In this document: positions 62,371 to 64,000 of the stretch, piece after piece
Numbering within the stretch: the stretch's first letter is position 1
Layout of the letters: each line of letters opens with the position of its first letter
Assembly: GCA_022823145.1 (NCBI GenBank)
Contig: JAJDXS010000083.1
Span: 173,774 to 237,773 of the forward strand
Direction of reading: 5' to 3'
DNA: 64,000 bases
Source of the DNA: Gemmatimonadota bacterium
GTDB taxonomy: Bacteria > Gemmatimonadota > Gemmatimonadetes > Longimicrobiales > Gaopeijiaceae
Program-made: the position numbers and the translations under genes
The notes under the pieces: generated by a model
What the model was told of the DNA's origin: nothing
What the model saw: only the letters and a program-made list of their open reading frames with translations
Databases searched by the model: none

Positions 62371-63717
62371 CTATCGGACCTCGGCGGGCAGCCGCTTCAC
62401 GACGATCGTCGGGACGCCGAATTCGTCCGTCTCGACGAAAGCGACGAGGCCACCGGGCCCGAACGCGCCGGGCATGGGCGTCTCCTGGAGCGAGAACGTG
62501 CCCACATACTCGCCCCCCGGCGCCAGGACATCGATCCATCCGTCGGCGGGCTCCTCGTCAGCGGCGCTATCGTCGCCCGACCCTCCAACGGTGAGGTCGA
62601 TTTGCGCCAGGGGATCGCTCCCCCAGCGTTCCACCCAGATCGCCCCCTCCCAGGTAGTGCGAAGATCCCGGACAAGCGGCACCTCGGGCATGAAACTCGC
62701 GTTTTCCACCATATCGCGCATGCCGGACAGGAAGCCTTCCATCATGGCAGCCACCTGCGCACGAGCCGCTGCCGGAACACCGCCGCGCGCCGAGGAAGTG
62801 AACTGCCCCTCGACGGAGGACTCGAATTCTTCCAGCGCCCGCGCCCGTGCGCGTTCCCGAAGCTGTTCCGTGACGGGCTGTGGGTGCAGGGGCCGGCCCA
62901 CGACGCGCGGCGGGCCATCCGCGGTCCGAGTCTTGACCTCGTACGCGGAGGAATCCGAGTACGCCACTCCACCGCCGGGGAAGACGTCGAACACCAGGCG
63001 GGGCGAGAAGTAGACGTACGCGTCGCTGAGCATGCCGAACATGTCCGACGGATCCTCGGTCTCCATCGTGACCCGCCGCTCCGCGACCGGTTTCCAACCG
63101 TCCGCAAACGGAACCGCGGCCGCTTCCTCACCGTCGAGCGACACCCGGTAGACCGTGCGGTCCCCCGACCTGACGGACGCTTCGCCCTGACCGAAACTCG
63201 CCGTCGAACGTCGTGTCAGGAACAGCGCTTCTCCCTCACGCCCGTGGCGCACACGCTCGGCGGAAGCAGGCTGGGAGGCACCCGAATCCGCAAAACGGAC
63301 CGCGCGTTCGAACGACCCGTCGGGTCCGAACAGCAGGTAGGCCCGGTGTCCATCGTCGACGATCACGGTCCCACCCTCGGGCCGGGCCACCATGTGTCCG
63401 ACCTGCCGAAGCTCGCCCGGCCCGTCGCCCATGCTCCCGAACTCCGCCACCAGGGCACCGGCCCCGTCGACGGCTACGATTCGGGTGGAGGACCCGGTCC
63501 CGTCCCGCACATAGAGGTGACCGCGAGCGTCGAAGCCCATGTCGGCGATCTCGCTGAACGCGTCCCACCCCTCCGCCTCGATCCCGCCGATCCGGTACAC
63601 CTCTTCGAAATCGGGCGCGAGCGGAAGATCCTCGCTCGGCGGTGGAGCGGACGACCCCCCGGTGTCGCCGCCGCAGGCGGCCAGAAGCGTGACGAGCCCA
63701 ACGCACACGAATCTCAT
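62371..63717 (-). CDS. Six-bladed beta-propeller lipoprotein
   Basis: 448 residues from the ATG at 63717, with GGGAGG eight bases upstream. Lipobox LLAACG, acidic linker, then NHL/6-bladed repeats: [44 protein letters not shown] (the GxGPGE loop) and [17 protein letters not shown]; a helical insert at ~280-330 and a C-terminal propeller part follow. It is similar in plan to the propeller at 34261-35298, but no peptide genes lie beside it within the window. Confidence 0.85.
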   Translation of the reverse strand: MRFVCVGLVTLLAACGGDTGGSSAPPPSEDLPLAPDFEEVYRIGGIEAEGWDAFSEIADMGFDARGHLYVRDGTGSSTRIVAVDGAGALVAEFGSMGDGPGELRQVGHMVARPEGGTVIVDDGHRAYLLFGPDGSFERAVRFADSGASQPASAERVRHGREGEALFLTRRSTASFGQGEASVRSGDRTVYRVSLDGEEAAAVPFADGWKPVAERRVTMETEDPSDMFGMLSDAYVYFSPRLVFDVFPGGGVAYSDSSAYEVKTRTADGPPRVVGRPLHPQPVTEQLRERARARALEEFESSVEGQFTSSARGGVPAAARAQVAAMMEGFLSGMRDMVENASFMPEVPLVRDLRTTWEGAIWVERWGSDPLAQIDLTVGGSGDDSAADEEPADGWIDVLAPGGEYVGTFSLQETPMPGAFGPGGLVAFVETDEFGVPTIVVKRLPAEVR

Positions 63718-64000
63718 GAATCGACCTCCCAAAAGGGTACATTCTGACGATAGTTGGGCGTTCCCACGATGCAAATACGTTGCACGGTAGCCGTCCGTGC
63801 ACGCCTCGAGGCTTGCTGGCGCAACCTGCGCCCAGGGCACCAACATGTCTCATGCGCCCATGGACCTGCCCCGCTTTCACGGACGATTAGTTGTTGGGGT
63901 TGATGGTGTGTGATTTGGTTAGTGCTTACGCCCTTCCAACGGTGGAGAGGGGCAACGAGCGACTCTGGAGAAGCGAGCGAGGACGAGAAGCCCGGAGAGC
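63718..64000. other. Right-edge region without a recognised gene
   Basis: 283 bases, upstream of the propeller gene. Part of it (63880-63940) is more AT-rich than the rest of the window, and may hold promoters. Nothing else could be supported. Confidence 0.4.

Overview
The window is high-GC bacterial DNA. It combines SusC/SusD-type and other TonB-dependent receptors, PQQ-type quinoprotein and PD40/amidohydrolase proteins, many Sec-exported hydrolases and lipoproteins, and clear GGAGG ribosome binding sites. That mix in a genome of this GC content suggests Gemmatimonadota or a similar lineage. This is inference: no rRNA, tRNA or marker gene is present to settle it.

Layout. 1-2483: end of an unknown gene, a sodium/solute symporter and an N-acetylglucosamine-kinase-like ATPase, overlapping by a few bases. 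2530-5219: an exported barrel-like protein, an Hsp20 gene with a striking sigma-54 promoter and four phased palindromes, and a small lipoprotein. 5267-7548: ahcY, divergent from a VapBC toxin-antitoxin pair. 8073-18514: a large PD40-amidohydrolase, a TonB receptor, a cyclase-family hydrolase, a PQQ dehydrogenase and a metallo-beta-lactamase-fold lipoprotein. 18703-20593: a selenocysteine peroxiredoxin-like gene facing a TlpA/CcdA pair. 20673-30729: exported hydrolases, a Gly/Tyr/Ser-rich protein, a beta-barrel and a SusD/SusC pair. 30865-33228: asparagine synthetase divergent from a second selenocysteine gene. 33737-36091: an operon of a single-Cys thioredoxin-fold protein, a beta-propeller lipoprotein and three tandem short secreted four-cysteine peptides.

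36652-48492 looks like a mobile island. It holds a UvrD-family helicase, a GHKL(Hsp90-like)-ATPase/helicase broken by one frameshift, a palindrome-rich candidate origin, a replication-relaxation gene, a VirD4/TraG-like coupling ATPase and a tyrosine recombinase. 48753-61288 returns to chromosomal-type genes: an M28-type peptidase, a racemase, three beta-propeller/FG-GAP secreted proteins, a DUF1232 protein, an MFS-ArsM pair and a serine hydrolase. 61360-62302 is a Xre/RES toxin-antitoxin module bracketed by 21-bp direct repeats. 62371-63717 is another beta-propeller lipoprotein.

The strongest unusual signals are: (1) two thioredoxin-fold genes whose in-frame TGA sits exactly at the redox cysteine and is followed by a bacterial SECIS-like hairpin at the right distance; (2) the three VARP-x4-AQ four-cysteine peptides behind a thioredoxin-fold/propeller pair; (3) the sigma-54 heat-shock promoter with its array; (4) the candidate origin and the ATPase-helicase defence-like genes of the island.
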